Source: Peromyscus leucopus (taxonomy: Eukaryota > Chordata > Mammalia > Rodentia > Cricetidae). Taken from it: a stretch of 64,000 nt of DNA. Shown here in pieces: positions 33,876 through 46,241 of this stretch. Numbering within the stretch: position 1 is the stretch's first letter; every line of letters starts with the position of its first letter. Both the position numbers and the translations under genes were made by a program. The stretch lies in NCBI RefSeq assembly GCF_004664715.2, contig NC_051068.1, forward strand, positions 16,674,668-16,738,667, written 5' to 3'. The notes below the pieces were generated by a model. It had not been told where the DNA came from. It did no database searches and saw only the letters and a list, made by a program, of their open reading frames with translations.

Positions 33876-34299
33876 AAATAGTGTTGGTGGCTCTAGGAAT
33901 GCTTCATGGGCTGAATGGACCCCAGCCAAAGTCTAGCATGGAATACCAGGAGAACTGTGGGTATCTAGTGGTCCAGACACTGCTGAGCAGCCACATTCCT
34001 TGATGACCAAGGGCCATAAGGCTGTGAACAAAGCATGGGAGTGTAACTTCCAGCCAGAGCTCTCAGTGTGAGCCAGCATGGAGGGCACCATGGGCCAATC
34101 TGGAAGTTGGTTGGGCTGCTTGCTGGGATGCACACCTGCTGGGAGCCTTAGAGTATGAAGATGTTTTGGAATAGGGTCTTAACAGAAGCCAGGGAATAAG
34201 AACATAGCATAGGAAGTTGGAACAAGCTCTAAATATACTGTCTGGCCGTCTTAGAAGACACAAGGTTGGCATGATTGCACAGTCATGTGTTCACGGCAT

Positions 34300-34492
34300 G
34301 TGAGTTTCTGGGATTTTTTCAGCACTGGGAATGGAACCCAGGACCTTGTACAAACTGGGCAAATACTCTACCACTGAGCTACAGCCCCAAGCCCGACCCC
34401 ACACTGGAGAGGCTGAGGCAGGAGGGTCTAGAAGTTCAATCTAGGAGAGGTGATCAGGAACACCCTGTCTCAATAAAGACATAATAAAGAAC
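34300..34492 (-). repeat. ID/B1 composite SINE (B4-like)
   Basis: 'gggaatggaacccaggacct' and 'ctaccactgagctacagccc' form an antisense ID-like part. A B1-like right part ('gaggctgaggcaggaggg') ends in 'ctgtctcaataaag', so the orientation of the two parts is mixed. Confidence 0.5.
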
Positions 34493-34948
34493 ACAGGAAT
34501 TCAGAGGAAGACAGAGATGGAGACTGGTGGGATGTAACCTGACTCACAGGCCACCCAAGTCTTAGATCCTGGAAGAGGCAGAAAGGAGTCTTCCCCTAGA
34601 GCCTCTGAAGAAGACAGTCTACAGGATTTGGGACTTTGGGCCTCCAGAACCAGCAAATTCTATTCCTGCTGTTTAAAGCCACCTGGCTTGTGACCACTTA
34701 TGAAAACTGAGCACCCACATGTAGGTGCCCAAGTGGGAAAAGGAGGTGCTGCCAGCAAGCCCTGGAGCTTGGCCTTGCTGTGGCCTTCTGTCTCCCCAGC
34801 TTGAACAAGGTTAAAGGCTCCTGCTGAGCCTCCCCTAACTCCAACAGCACTCAGAACATACCATTCTTCTTTCTGAGACCACTCTTGCCATCCTAGGTAT
34901 CAGGTACCCTGGAGACAGCACCCCTCCAAGTATGACCTAGGACGCCTT

Positions 34949-35290
34949 TGTTGCTGGAGGGCTTCTCTCCAGGTTCCCCAAGCCCCACAGTACCACAATC
35001 CACTTATAAAATAATCACTCAGACGCTTGTATCACTTATAAACTGTATGGCCGTGGCAGGCTTCTTGCTAACTGTTCTTTTATCTTAAATTAACCCATTT
35101 TTATAAATCTATACCTTGCCACGTGGCTGGTGGCTTACCGGTGTCTTTACATGCTCTTCTCCTGGCGGTGGCTGCAGTGTCTCCCCTCAGCCTTCCGCTT
35201 CCCAGAATTCTCCTCTCTCCTTGTCCCACCTACTTCCTGCCTGGTCACTGGCCATCAGTGTTTTATTTATATAGAATGATATCCACAGCA
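34949..35290 (-). repeat. 3' LTR of the young ERVK element
   Basis: On the minus strand it begins 'tgctgtggatatcattc', has 'tatataaataaaac' as a TATA/polyA-like block, and ends 'ctccagcaaca'. The reading frame on + starting at 35123 recurs in the second LTR and is not a gene. Confidence 0.9.
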
Positions 35291-37344
35291 TTTCCCCTTT
35301 TTTCTTTTTTTAAAAAGGAAGGTTTTAACTTTAACATGGTAAAATTACATATAACAAAACAATTATCGAGCAAGAATTACAGTTACAATATTAAAGAAGA
35401 TGTCCTATCTATCTTATATTTGTGAGTTTAAGCTTTTATATCTAACTTATCTTTTATCATAACTGAGGAAATTACAACTATCTAGACTTCAACCACATCA
35501 AAGACCTGAGAAGGAACATAATGGTACCTGAGAAATGGTAGATGGATGCAAGCAACTTTCGGAAATCTTGCAAAAGTAGACCAAGACAGCTGGCAGCCTG
35601 GGCAGTCACCTAATGTTTCTCAGCATTGTTGGTGCATTCAAATTGGCTACAGGCCTAGAGTATCTGACAGACCATTTTGAGAAGCAGGATTTCTGAAAGA
35701 CCATCTTACCCTGTCTTGGCAGAGTACAGTGGTCGCTTTCCTTGTGTCCTGCTTGTCCAGAAAGGACAGCATTGCATTTGTACTGTTCTCTCGGGATCAA
35801 TTGGTGCAGCCAGGAGCAATTGTGTCTCACGTCAACAGAATTCTAAGTTATTTAAATGCCATATTCTCTAGGTCTATGAAGTGTTTGAAGATTACCTATC
35901 TAGTTGAAATATATCTATGTATACCTAGAAAACTTAACTAACATGGCTACAGATATGATTATCATAGATGACTAATTATTAATCTATTTTTAAATTATCT
36001 ATTACAATTTTAAATGAGTTACATAAACATAATACCTCAAACAAGAATAGAAATATATATATACACAGTATAACAATATTAACTTCAAGTTTGTATCAAT
36101 AAACTAAAATCCATACCAATGTAAAACATTTTAAACATAAACTAAAATCTATACCAATGTAAAACATTTTAAACAAGTTGTTCTTTAAAAGTAGGTTAAT
36201 TAATCTATCCTTTTATCTTATCATCTTTATATCCTCCTATATATCTATATTATATCCCCTTTTCTTTTTTAGAAAGAGATCACATTTATAATCAACCTGT
36301 TTTAAATAAAAATATTGGTTTTCTCTGTCCCACACCAGAGGGCTCTTCTGATTTGGGACACAAGAATCGCCTAACCATTTTTTTTTTTTTAAAGCAATAT
36401 GTCTGGGTTTAGAGGGGGAGTGAGCCAATTCCACCTCTAAAGCCAGCTTGGTATATTTGGGAATTTGGGCGTAGCATCTCTTACTACTTCCTGCTGGAGG
36501 GGGGCGCTGTATCTTATGGGGATGCAAAGAAAATTTTAGACCTATGGGGTAGTCCGTGAGGCTGTATTGTTTGAACTAGTTGCCTTGAAACCATTCTGGA
36601 TGTTGGATCATCTGGGCCATGGTGTCATCGGAGACCTTTCAGGGGGTCTTGGCTGGTGAAACCTGATGTATCTTAATCTGGAACAAATCCACAGCCTCTG
36701 GCTTTCTGTGGAAACAAAAGCAGGACCTCTTTTCCAAAGCAACATATCCTTAAATCCAAATTTTGAAGTCAAGGTACCTTTAAAATATACATTTTGGCAT
36801 AACTCAACAGCTTTTGTAATCAAATGTTTTTCTTCAGTTACAAATATCAAAGACAACATAATCCGGATTCTCTGTGTGGTAGCCATCGTTACGTGGCTTA
36901 TTTTTTATATTACCTTGAGCCTTGAGCCTATTGCTTTAAACTGTACCATTCTAAGACTGAAACGGCGCTGTGGCTGCTGGCTCCGCCCACTTCAGCTGCC
37001 CAACATGGCAGTGGTACATTTTCCGCCAGCTCTGGGAGTCATCAAGTCTCAGAAATAGTGGGTCTAAGCAGCTTGTAGCCCAGAAACCTTTTTTTTTTTT
37101 TTTTTAATACTAGTAAAGACTAAATCTACCACACAGCTTAATGTGCCGCTGGCAGACGCCTCATTTCCACCATACTGCCGGTCAAACGCACACGCCAGGA
37201 ACCCGCCAGTGTTCAAACCTGCGTTTTGCGGCGTCTAGCTGCCCGTATGAGACAAGAAGCAGGAACCTGGTTTTGGCTCTGTTTAGAATTGGTTATTAAA
37301 TATTCTCAGGTTTAAGGTGGAAACTCGAGCCGTTGGGCGCCATT
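35291..37344 (-). other. non-coding interior of the ERVK element
   Basis: AT-rich. It includes a 40-bp tandem pair around 'ccaatgtaaaacattttaaa' (about 36096-36177) and a T17 run near 37088. No retroviral protein is detectable on either strand. The primer site lies at 37323-37342 and the polypurine tract at 35291-35320. Confidence 0.75.
37323..37342 (-). promoter_or_regulatory. primer-binding site, tRNA-Lys type
   Basis: On the minus strand 'tggcgcccaacggctcgag' begins two bases after the LTR end. The first 12 bases are the classical tRNA-Lys1,2 site. It fixes the element's orientation. Confidence 0.85.
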
Positions 37345-37686
37345 TGTTGCTGGAGGGCTTCTCTCCAGGTTCCCCAAGCCCCACAGTACCACAATCCACT
37401 TATAAAATAATCACTCAGACGCTTGTATCACTTATAAACTGTATGGCCGTGGCAGGCTTCTTGCTAACTGTTCTTTTATCTTAAATTAACCCATTTTTAT
37501 AAATCTATACCTTGCCACGTGGCTGGTGGCTTACCGGTGTCTTTACATGCTCTTCTCCTGGCGGTGGCTGCAGTGTCTCCCCTCAGCCTTCCGCTTCCCA
37601 GAATTCTCCTCTCTCCTTGTCCCACCTACTTCCTGCCTGGTCACTGGCCATCAGTGTTTTATTTATATAGAATGATATCCACAGCA
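37345..37686 (-). repeat. 5' LTR of the young ERVK element
   Basis: Same length and sequence as 34949-35290 by eye. Confidence 0.9.
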
Positions 37687-37789
37687 CGCCTTAATTACAG
37701 TTTGCCACAAACTTTGTTACACATCTCTCAAGGCAGCTCTCCTGCCAGGGCCTACATGCCTGTGTCCTGAAAAGCCAGAATCTTTGTCT

Positions 37790-38000
37790 GTCTCAGTCTC
37801 TCTCAACAATGTCTCCTGTAGGTCAGGCTGGCCTCCAACTCTCCAAGAAGCTAAGGCTAACCTTCAAGTCCTGATCTTCCTTCCTGCCTGGATGTCAAGA
37901 TAATGTTTATATGGTGAGGGTATGGAACTAAGGCTTTGTGTGCCCTAGGAAAGCCCTCCACTAACTGAGCTCCTGCCCTGGTCTGCCTGTCTTCTTTGAG
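37790..38000 (-). repeat. degenerate B4/B1-like SINE, antisense
   Basis: 'gtaggtcaggctggcctcca' and 'ccctccactaactgagctcc' are worn SINE landmarks. The copy runs into an assembly gap. Confidence 0.45.
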
Positions 38001-38500
38001 NNNNNNNNNNNNNNNNNNNNNNNNNNNNNNNNNNNNNNNNNNNNNNNNNNNNNNNNNNNNNNNNNNNNNNNNNNNNNNNNNNNNNNNNNNNNNNNNNNNN
38101 NNNNNNNNNNNNNNNNNNNNNNNNNNNNNNNNNNNNNNNNNNNNNNNNNNNNNNNNNNNNNNNNNNNNNNNNNNNNNNNNNNNNNNNNNNNNNNNNNNNN
38201 NNNNNNNNNNNNNNNNNNNNNNNNNNNNNNNNNNNNNNNNNNNNNNNNNNNNNNNNNNNNNNNNNNNNNNNNNNNNNNNNNNNNNNNNNNNNNNNNNNNN
38301 NNNNNNNNNNNNNNNNNNNNNNNNNNNNNNNNNNNNNNNNNNNNNNNNNNNNNNNNNNNNNNNNNNNNNNNNNNNNNNNNNNNNNNNNNNNNNNNNNNNN
38401 NNNNNNNNNNNNNNNNNNNNNNNNNNNNNNNNNNNNNNNNNNNNNNNNNNNNNNNNNNNNNNNNNNNNNNNNNNNNNNNNNNNNNNNNNNNNNNNNNNNN
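38001..38500. other. assembly gap, 500 N
   Basis: Exactly 500 N. A fixed-size filler: the true distance is unknown. Confidence 0.99.
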
Positions 38501-39660
38501 GACCACAGCGACATTTTTCTTTTTATGAAGAGTGATTAGAAGTATTTAGACGTTCATAAATTCAGTTGAATGTTTACAGTGTCTTCAGCTAAGTGTTTAA
38601 AGTTCTGCCGTGTCACTTTTGTACACTGGTGACATTAGATGATTATGTAGACTACAGTACAATGTGAAGGTTGGGAATCACAGGCACAATCCAACCCTTC
38701 TGATGAAACTGGTTGCAAGAAATATAAAGTGGATGAGCAGGTAATTGTAGAAACATGAAATGTGTTGGTCTTTGGGCAAAAATCAGTCTATAGTTCCACA
38801 GAAAGTTACATGGAATTTCCATGATGAGCAGCTCCAAACATGGATGTAGAACCATTGAAAAAAGGAGACGAAAAGTCTGCACAAAAATCTTCTTCACAGC
38901 ACGGATCATTCATTTTATTCAGAATGTAGAAACAACTCACATATTAAACTTATGAATGGAAAAACAATATATGGCACAGGGATGTGGGCAAAGGGAAATA
39001 AAACTAGTGAGATGCACGGCCAGCTCCACACTATAGTGAACTTCTTATCATGAAAGATTTCCAGTGAAATAACAGGTCAATCAGAATCCCAGTCATATGG
39101 AGAAATGCCACCTACACCTGCACTCTCATTGATGACAACTGTCTTATATTTTTATGAGGAATAGTCTTAAAAATCTTTGCGTAAGTGTTTCAAGAGTCTA
39201 ATTTTTTCTCTTTTTTAGTTCCATGGAACAGAAAGATTGGTGGTATTTTTATCTCCAAAGGTATCTTACTAGTATTCATATTTTAATTCCTTGGTGGTAT
39301 AGGAATATAGGAATGGTAGTCTGTGATATATATAATCTGATAGATTGTCTCCAAATGTGGTGTTGATTAGATGATCCCTGACTACTGTTTCATTCTCTCC
39401 TGTTAATATGCATATTTTATTTAATTTTGAGGAAGCCCTGCTTGCCATGCTCTTCATCATCTCCTCTTTAATCTATATATTGGGGTAAACTGTACTCCAG
39501 ACTTATTTTAAACTCCCACCAATACAGGTTACACTATCATCCACATGCAAATCATCTGCTGCTTCCAATTTTGAAATTAAAGCAAGTTCCTGCCCTTCTC
39601 TGTCACACCAAAACCATTGAGGACTGGATATGCTTCCACAATCACATCTAGGGCAATGTG
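38501..39660. other. no gene recognised
   Basis: AT-rich sequence with only short frames (for example 38652-38909 on -). No repeat family was assigned. Confidence 0.35.
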
Positions 39661-40553
39661 CTATTACCTATGGGAGGCCAGCTTCCACCTTTTAAAGGGT
39701 TCCTATTAGGAGGAGAGATGGATAAGAAAATATTAGATAGAAAGATAGTGAAGAGGAGAAAGACAGAAACACAGGATATTTCAGGAGGATCTAGATCAAA
39801 ACCCACCAGCCCCTTCTGCCTCTTCAAAAGGGACTTTTATAATGGTGTCAAGGGGCAGAGCAAAAGACCTCCTCTTTGCTAGATCAAAGCACACCACCCA
39901 GCCAAGTGTAGACCCTTCCAAATACCTGGTAAACACGCCTGTGGTCAAATCATCGCCTTATGTAGCCCTGCTGGGTAAAGCAAGCTCAAATTCTTGGACC
40001 CTGAGTAAGTTCTTACTAAACCTCCGTGGTTGTCTACTGCTCCCACTTCTTAATACATTAAAGGGCCCTCAGACTCCTCAGATGGACTGTGCCTGCCTTA
40101 GGTCCTCCTTCTTTAGTAATCTTCTTTACCCATCATGAGATACACTTCCCATCAAGCATACTTTGTCATCCGTTAGCAGCTAGCAAGAACTTTACCCATC
40201 CCTGAATACCAGCCTTTGGAAGGGGGAAGTACAAAGCTTAACTCAGCTCGGACTCAAGTCCCTACTAGGAGCTGCAAGTAGTTCTAATAACCACAGCAAT
40301 CCCTATGGCTGCCACACACCCCCAGGAAAGGAGTAGAGGATGACCAAGATGGAATGTCCTTTTTGTATGGGTCAAGATGTTTATAACAGCCTTAGCTGTG
40401 CTAAGCCTTTTTTAAATCAATAAACTCTTGATGCAAAAGCATCAAATAAATTGATAAACTTTTGATGCAACTGTATAAAACCTAAAGACTCCCTTAGGCT
40501 CACCAAACTATAGTTCATTAATATTATGGATGACTTTGCCATTCTGATAGATG

Positions 40554-40569
40554 ACCCCCCCCCCCCCCG
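40554..40569. repeat. poly(C) run
   Basis: About 14 C followed by 'gcgcccg', inside the older ERVK interior. Confidence 0.9.
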
Positions 40570-41281
40570 CGCCCGAAGTTCGCTTCTGAGAAGGAGAGAC
40601 CTGAAGAGCTTCCAGTTTTTGAGAAAGAGAAATTATGAAGTTTTCCAAGCACTTTAGTTCCTCCCTTGTCTAATCCCAAGACTTCTGTTCCTTAAACTAA
40701 GCTTCATGGCTAAGAGGGAACTGACCCTGATTGAGTGATGTTGTAAAAGCATTCTCATCGACTGGCAGCTCTGGCAGAGCAGAGGGTTTTGTTCTGCCTG
40801 TATCTGCCTCAGGAAAACTCACCCCCACCCCCACCCCGTGCTGCTCAGAACGTAGATCTAAGCTGTCCTCGAATTAATGCCACAGACTAAAAGCTTCCAC
40901 TGGAATTTTTTCCAGCACCATGTTCCTCAGAATATTTTGCATTTCAACTCTTACTTTCCCCAGGAGTTTGTATCCAGAGTCCCATAGTCGGAAACCAAGG
41001 ACATGGCTCCTCTACGAACTCCAAGAACCTCTGTTCTTGTGCTGTTCTACCTTAACTCCCTAGTTTTCAAACTCTCTACAAACGAGTATACAAACATCTG
41101 CCTCCTATTTCCCTGCCCTGTAGCAACTTTTCTTCCTCAGACTGCGAAATCTGCAGTGGCTGCTTGTTCCTGGACGCTGTTTTCAGGTCCGGCACTATGG
41201 AAATTCTACTTATCCTAAGTTTCTTCCTACACAATATTCCTAACCTAAACCCTACATTTTTTTTCTTAATTTAATAGATAG

Positions 41282-41283
<2 letters not shown>

Positions 41284-41328
<45 letters not shown>
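41284..41328. repeat. (GA)n microsatellite
   Basis: Uninterrupted GA run inside the ERVK interior. It gives a false Ser/Leu-rich minus-strand frame. Confidence 0.95.
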
Positions 41329-41332
<4 letters not shown>

Positions 41333-41451
41333 TAGACAGAGATACTTGCTGTATACAGTTTTTGCTCCCAAAGAATAAAATACCGCTGCCTTTAACATTA
41401 ATACAAAACCAGACATGTCCAGCTGCTTCCGTGGTTCTTCCCCTCTGCACC

Positions 41452-41471
41452 CAAGTCCCTAGTTCTGGTGC
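41452..41471 (-). promoter_or_regulatory. primer-binding site, tRNA-Lys3-like
   Basis: On the minus strand 'tggcaccagaactagggac' starts three bases after the LTR end. It aligns with the Lys3-type primer site with a few changes. Confidence 0.6.
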
Positions 41472-41919
41472 CAATCTGTGGAGGCCAGCTCCCACCTTTT
41501 AAGGGTTCCTATGAGGAGGAGAGAGGGATAAAAATTAGATAGAAAGATAGTGAGGAGGAGAAAGACAGAAACACAGGATATTTTCGGGAGGACCTGGATC
41601 AAAACCCACCAGCCCTTCTGTCTCTCAAAAGGCTTTTTATAACAATACCAAAAAGCAGGGCAAAAGACTCCCCTTTTCTAGATCAAACACACACCACACA
41701 GCAATTGTAGACCCTTCCAAAATACCTGGTAACATACCATGGTCAAATCATTCCCTATGCATCCTGCTGGGTAAAGCAAGCTCAGATTTTCAGACACTGC
41801 ATAACTTGTTAATAGGAAACCTCTGTGGGTCTCTACAATTACCTAAACATGTCTTGTTGCTGAAATATTTTTGAACATTCCCTAATCTATAATGCATATT
41901 GCTGAACTGATAGTCTTTT

Positions 41920-42080
41920 TTTTTTTTCTTTTTTGGTTTTTCGAGACAGGGTTTCTCTGTGTAGCTTTGCGCCTTTCCTGGAGCTCACTTGGTAGCCAGG
42001 CTGGCCTCGAACTCACAGAGATCCGCCTGGCTCTGCCTCCCGAGTGCTGGGATTAAAGGCGTGCGCCACCACCGCCCGGC
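41920..42080 (-). repeat. B1 SINE, antisense, with duplication
   Basis: A T-rich tail is followed by 'cgagacagggtttctctgtg' and 'ggattaaaggcgtgcgccac', close to consensus. 'ctgatagtctttt' flanks it (41907-41919, 42081-42093), so this is a fairly young insertion. Confidence 0.97.
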
Positions 42081-42093
42081 CTGATAGTCTTTT

Positions 42094-42960
42094 ATTTAAA
42101 ACAACATGGTATTGATAAAATACTGACATGACTAGTGCAAAATAAGATATTAACAAATTCATTACTGTATTGTGTGTTTTAATGCATTTGAACAGATCCA
42201 TTAATGAAGCCAAAAGGGCTACAGGAAGCATGTTAAACTCCCGATATTCACCGAGGACATCCCAAGCTGTGCCAGTGTATGTGAATATAAAACCAAAAAA
42301 TGACATCCAAAGTTCATGACTAGGAGAGACATGCAGTTTATAGAGCAATGGAAGTTGGGGACATAAAAAGAGGGTGGAGGGAGAGAGAGTTTGAGATTTA
42401 GGTAGTATTTGTTGAAAAGGTATATGTGTATGCCATGCATACATGTCTTTCACATGTGATATGTAGAAAGCAACATGAAGCAAGATTGATCTACATTAGC
42501 TACAGTGCTAAAACAAAAGAAATAATTTTGGTTATATGACTGAAGATTGACTCAGGTAGTTACAACAACATACATTTCCAAGCTAAGTATTCCTACTGCA
42601 ATTAAATTTTTCCAGTCCTTATTGCTTACATAGAGACTTACGTGTTGTTTCTACTATTCCTTATTTATTTTAAAATATTTGTCTAATCATAAATTATTCT
42701 AATCATCTAATCTAATCTAGGGATTATCATAAACAAATTTTAAGCCAAATATTATCAAGAATTTTATTCCACTCTCCATACTCACCTGCTTGATCACAAT
42801 TGACCTCTATGAACCCGTCCCCTGCTCCTTCTCTTTGTCTCTCACTGGGTGTTCTCTCACGTGCTTTGAAGAACGGCTGCATCACATGTGAATCTCACGG
42901 CATAAGGACGTCCTTTCATGGAACTTCAGTTGAGAATCCACCATTAGATATTTAATATAG

Positions 42961-42995
<35 letters not shown>

Positions 42996-44030
42996 GTGTG
43001 TGTGTGTAAGAGAGAGAGAGAGAGAGAGATATCATGTGGTGTGTAGTCTTTAAAATAAGTCTATGACTTCATACATACTAGAGTTTTTTCTTCATGAGTT
43101 ACACCCATGTCTATTAATATACTTGTTTGCTTTTCTGGTTTGTTTTTTTAATTTTTGTATTTTTGTTCCCATTCCACTACTGGATTCACTGAAGATCAGC
43201 AATTTAGCTATTACGTAGAATGCTGAGCACTGAAAAACCTTTCCTACTATAAAAACAGGATGGAATCTAGCTAAAAGGAATCACCACCATTCTGACCTTT
43301 ATATAAAAAACATTTAGAGTCAATATTCTAATGTGTCACTGTGAAATTGAACTCAGGTAACCAAGGTGTGTCTGATGAAGATAGTTTTTAGATCATGCAG
43401 CAATTGGTTCTGCATACCAGGTTCCATCATACACAACAGTCCTTAAGGAGAAAAGTGTTGTATAAAAGTAATTTCTAGCCTGTAATGTAAATCATGAGAA
43501 CACTCTAGCTAGCTTTGCTGAACCAGATGTGTCTTCAGGGCAGAGCAGAGCAAAAATGACCAGTAGGGAAATGTTCTCTTGCCCCTGCTTGCTTGATTTC
43601 AGCCATGGCAAATGTTCAGTATTGTACACGAGAAATCTCCCAATACCTTAAGATACCATTGCAGATGAGACCTAATTCTTTTAAAATAAACTTTACCTAC
43701 CAATTTTCAATAACAAGATTCTGTTGCTTTTATATTTTGTCCTGCAATATTTTATCCAGTACCTTTTGTGTATGCAGGTGATTGGCTATAGATATGTTTC
43801 AGTTTTCTTCATGTGATAATGTGTTTATTTCCTCTTATTCTTAAAGAGATATTCTCAGAACATAGAACATTCTTTTGATTGTTTACTTCTTAAATACCAT
43901 CCATCATTTTTCTTTCTCCATGTTTTCCAGTCACAATGATCCTTCATACATACTTTTATCCACTTCTTTGAAAGTTTTCTTTGATTTTTCTATTTATAAT
44001 CTGGCCTTTTGAGGTTTGATTCTATGAATG
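42094..44030. other. no gene; (TG)n(AG)n microsatellite at 42962-43030
   Basis: Unique-looking AT-rich DNA with one compound microsatellite. The minus-strand frames near 42.0-42.5 kb have no recognisable domain, and part of one is the B1. Confidence 0.4.
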
Positions 44031-44043
44031 ATCTGTGTATTTC

Positions 44044-44061
44044 TTTTTTCTTTTTCTTTTT

Positions 44062-44097
<36 letters not shown>

Positions 44098-44242
44098 GTT
44101 TTCGAGACAGGGTTTCTCTTGTGTAGCTTTGCGCCTTTCTGGAACTCACTTGGTAGCCCAGGCTGGCCTCGAACTCACAGAGATCCGTCTGCCTCTGCTC
44201 CCGAGTGCTGGGATTAAAGGCGTGCGCCACCACCGCCCGGAC
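44044..44242 (-). repeat. B1 SINE, antisense, with duplication
   Basis: A long pyrimidine/T tail (44041-44097) precedes 'cgagacagggtttctcttgt' and 'attaaaggcgtgcgccacca'. 'atctgtgtatttc' flanks it (44031-44043, 44243-44255). Confidence 0.97.
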
Positions 44243-44255
44243 ATCTGTGTATTTC

Positions 44256-45313
44256 ATTACACTTAAAATCAACCTGTAATTTTTTTGTACTAATTTAGGG
44301 AAAGTTTTTTTTTTTTTTTGTAGTTATTCTTACTTTAGGACTATTTTGCCTCCTAATTTTCACATTAAAATTCTTAGAATTGAACATAGATCCCTTAGAC
44401 TGTTTATATTTCTAAACACATAGATGCAGATGATTTCTGAAATTATCTTCCATAATTTCATGCAAGTATACAAATCCAGTGCCAACTTACCTGCACCACT
44501 CCCAAGATACCCCAGATACCATTCTCTCTCTTCTCTCTCCCTTCCTTATTGACTTCAATTGCACATGTAGAAAATATTGACTTCTTAAACTTAATCTTGT
44601 GTACATAATAATTAACTGTGTGTCCTCATGAGTCAATGGCTATGCTATTGCTGGAAGAAAGCATTTCACTGCATGCCTATATGATTTTAAATAATAATTT
44701 TGAAATTCATGCCTTGTTAGTGATATCAATCATATTATTTTACCTGCTCATTGTTTTTAAATAGTTTTTTATGTATAAACTTCATTATTGTTATACTTTC
44801 TATTTCTATCTGAGGCATATTTTTTAACATTAAACATAATGCCCTTTATATCATTAAGCATAATTATAAAAAAACTTATTATTCCTCATAGTTTCAACAT
44901 GTGAGCTATTGTGAGGTTGGCCTTCACTCTTGAGAATATTTACATATCCCTGGTTCTTTATTGTCAAGTAATATTTTAACATATACAGCAAAACTGTGGT
45001 ATACTTTCATTTTTAATTCTCCAGTAAACCTTATTTTCAGAAATGTGTTTTTTTATATAGACTCTGCTTTTGAAATGTGTCTGTTTTTATGAACAAAATC
45101 ATCATCAGGAAGGAATGTACACATCCCTGAAATCATTATTTAGATATTAGTATGTTCCAAATGCTTTGAAAATACAATATCTTACAATGATGTGAATTAA
45201 AACACTATTAGCCATCACACACATTTTTTTTCTGTAAAAATACTTCTCTGTTTTAAAATTATTGAGAAGAGTTTTCACACATTCAACAAAATATTAGAAG
45301 CTTTCTTATTGTT

Positions 45314-45355
<42 letters not shown>

Positions 45356-46227
45356 TGCATCGTGTGTGTGTGTGTGTCTGTGTGTGTGTGTGTGGTGTTT
45401 CTAGTGTATGCATGTGTGTTAAAGTACCAATGTTGAGTTAAGAAGAAATCTTGCAGGAGTTGGTTGTCTAGTTCCTTCCATCATTGATGTTTTCTGAGCC
45501 CTGTTCTATCTTTCTGGCCAGAGATGATTAACTCCACATTCTGAACAAAAAAACCATTGCTCTTCCTACTTATGTTAAGTACTGTAAGATCAGAGCTCTG
45601 CTTTCAGATTTTGAGATGCTTTCTTAGCCTATGGTTAGTAAGCTGTTAAATCAGTGAGTGAAAGATGTCCTTGTTCATAAAATTCAATTAACCTGGCATG
45701 TTACGGTAAAGTTTTGGCATCAATCTTCAGCACTGCACACACATTTATTTTCAAGTTAATCAGTTATGCCTAGCAGTTAAAGGATAATAAAATAAAATTG
45801 CCCTGAAAGAGGTGGCTTATGGAGTGGTTCCTTTCACTTTGCTTCAGTATGTTGTTAAGGATAGGGAGAGGGCACCTGTGCTGTTTTTCTCCTTTAAAGG
45901 ACAGTTTCCGAGAGTCTTCCTACAATCCTTATTGCAGACATATCTGATATTGTAGAACCCATGTGCATAAAACTATACCTATCTATTGATTGTCTATTGA
46001 TTATTCTATAAAGATGTATTAGAATTCCACTATATCAGTGCTATCAACTCAGATTCCTATCAGTTGGTTTCATTCTATTTCCTACACAGTCTTCCTAGAT
46101 CTTTGGAGAAGATTATAAACGTGAGAGGCAGTAAAGAGCTAATACTATGAGCACATTGTTTTTCTTAAGAGTATTATGAGATGGGCTTTCATTTCTAAAA
46201 TCTTCATTTTGGATTTCTAGATCTATC
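44256..46227. other. AT-rich, no gene; (TA)n(TG)n at 45316-45400
   Basis: I searched this stretch for PH-domain exons of the gene that begins at 48589 and found none that I could support. A TA/TG compound microsatellite is present. Confidence 0.4.
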
Positions 46228-46241
46228 ACCTCAACAGATTT

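Larger units (their letters stand above)
34949..37686 (-). mobile_element. young non-coding ERVK element, full length
   Basis: Two 342-bp LTRs (34949-35290, 37345-37686) show no difference in my reading. A 6-bp duplication 'cgcctt' flanks the unit (34943-34948, 37687-37692). On the minus strand the left-adjoining tract is 'aaaaaaggggaaa' (polypurine tract). The 3' end of the right LTR is followed by 'aa' and a Lys-type primer site. The interior of about 2.05 kb has no gag, pol or env frame, so it must have been moved in trans. Confidence 0.9.
39669..41837 (-). mobile_element. older ERVK element with diverged LTRs
   Basis: Related LTRs lie at 39669-40036 and 41475-41837. Both share 'agatagaaagatagtga' and 'gctgggtaaagcaagctca'. 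A 6-bp duplication 'attacc' flanks the unit (39663-39668, 41838-41843). On the minus strand a primer site follows the right LTR, and a purine tract precedes the left one. The 1.4-kb interior has no recognisable retroviral frame. The LTRs differ at many positions, so it is much older than the element at 34949. Confidence 0.8.

Noticed and set aside
35123..37770. Duplicated gene with the same N-terminus at 35123 and 37519
   Set aside because: Both frames lie in the two identical LTRs of one ERVK element.
37945..38535. Frames of about 180 codons on both strands
   Set aside because: They are almost entirely assembly-gap N.
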